Below are positions 14,175 through 14,236 of a stretch of DNA of 14,236 nt, piece after piece. The DNA comes from Methanoculleus sp. GTDB lineage: Archaea > Halobacteriota > Methanomicrobia > Methanomicrobiales > Methanoculleaceae. The first letter of the stretch is position 1. Each line of letters begins with the position of its first letter. Where the stretch lies: NCBI GenBank assembly GCA_028698765.1, contig JAQVVW010000009.1, forward strand, positions 1 through 14,236. Reading direction: 5' to 3'. The position numbers and the translations under genes are program-made. Below the pieces are notes generated by a model, which made no database searches, was not told the DNA's origin, and worked only from the letters and a program-made list of their open reading frames with translations.

Positions 14175-14236
14175 ATGAGCCGCCGGGCACCGGTCTTCAT
14201 CATCACCGGCGGGCAGGGCCAGTGCAAGACGACGTT
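14175..14236 (+). CDS. P-loop NTPase, 3'-truncated
   Basis: Only 20 complete codons are visible, beginning MSRRAPVFIITGGQGQCKTT. A short hydrophobic strand (VFIIT) followed by GGQGQCKTT is a Walker A (P-loop) arrangement, with Cys where the glycine before Lys is most common. The ATG is supported by GGAGGA nine bases upstream. Nucleotide-binding is the only supported statement; the family cannot be named from this fragment. The start overlaps the stop of a 20-codon frame as ATGA. Confidence 0.6.
   Translation, partial: MSRRAPVFIITGGQGQCKTT

Overview
This is a GC-rich archaeal chromosome segment, most likely from a hydrogenotrophic methanogen of the Methanomicrobiales (Methanoculleus-like). 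The basis is a pair of coenzyme F420 biosynthesis genes (cofH-type FO synthase subunits), the small subunit of archaeal DNA polymerase D, an archaeal S26B signal peptidase, a four-cysteine iron-sulfur flavoprotein, AT-rich TATA-like boxes ahead of genes in otherwise GC-rich DNA, and Shine-Dalgarno motifs of the GGAGG type. The genus is an inference; no rRNA or mcr gene lies in the window.

Layout: (1) 1-946, plus strand: the end of a DUF123/GIY-YIG-like protein overlaps by ATGA a flavoprotein of the Isf family. (2) 947-1314: a dyad terminator, a 53-residue DUF1328 membrane protein on the minus strand that is easily missed, and its promoter. (3) 1315-4628: two minus-strand cofH paralogues enclose a plus-strand DUF1805 gene; the S26B signal peptidase lies just upstream of the second paralogue and is probably cotranscribed with it. 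(4) 4809-8336, plus strand: DNA polymerase D small subunit, then a K+-dependent membrane pyrophosphatase. (5) 8337-9397: a structured leader and a CorA-type metal transporter. (6) 9398-12943: a 351-base regulatory region with repeated operator-like sites, then an acetyl-CoA synthetase and an OFA-family MFS transporter in one operon. (7) 12927-13896, minus strand: a cyclophilin and a stand-alone RNase III domain protein. (8) 13897-14236: a divergent promoter region and the start of a P-loop protein cut by the window edge.

Functionally most of this is core methanogen biology. CofH supplies deazaflavin for F420. The pyrophosphatase recovers energy from PPi, including the PPi released by the AMP-forming acetyl-CoA synthetase. 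The synthetase and its transporter look like an acetate (or related monocarboxylate) assimilation unit, which fits autotrophic methanogens that need acetate as a carbon source. No mobile element, CRISPR array, tRNA or rRNA was seen.

The parts least explained by known annotation are noncoding: the leader before corA, where a 12-bp stem with a nested GTGA hairpin covers the ribosome binding site; three copies of a 20-bp dyad-containing element and a long leader before the acetyl-CoA synthetase gene; and patchy near-identity between the cofH paralogues that suggests gene conversion. Among proteins, the polymerase subunit carries DVQ where DxH is expected in its first nuclease motif, and the RNase III protein lacks one expected active-site glutamate.
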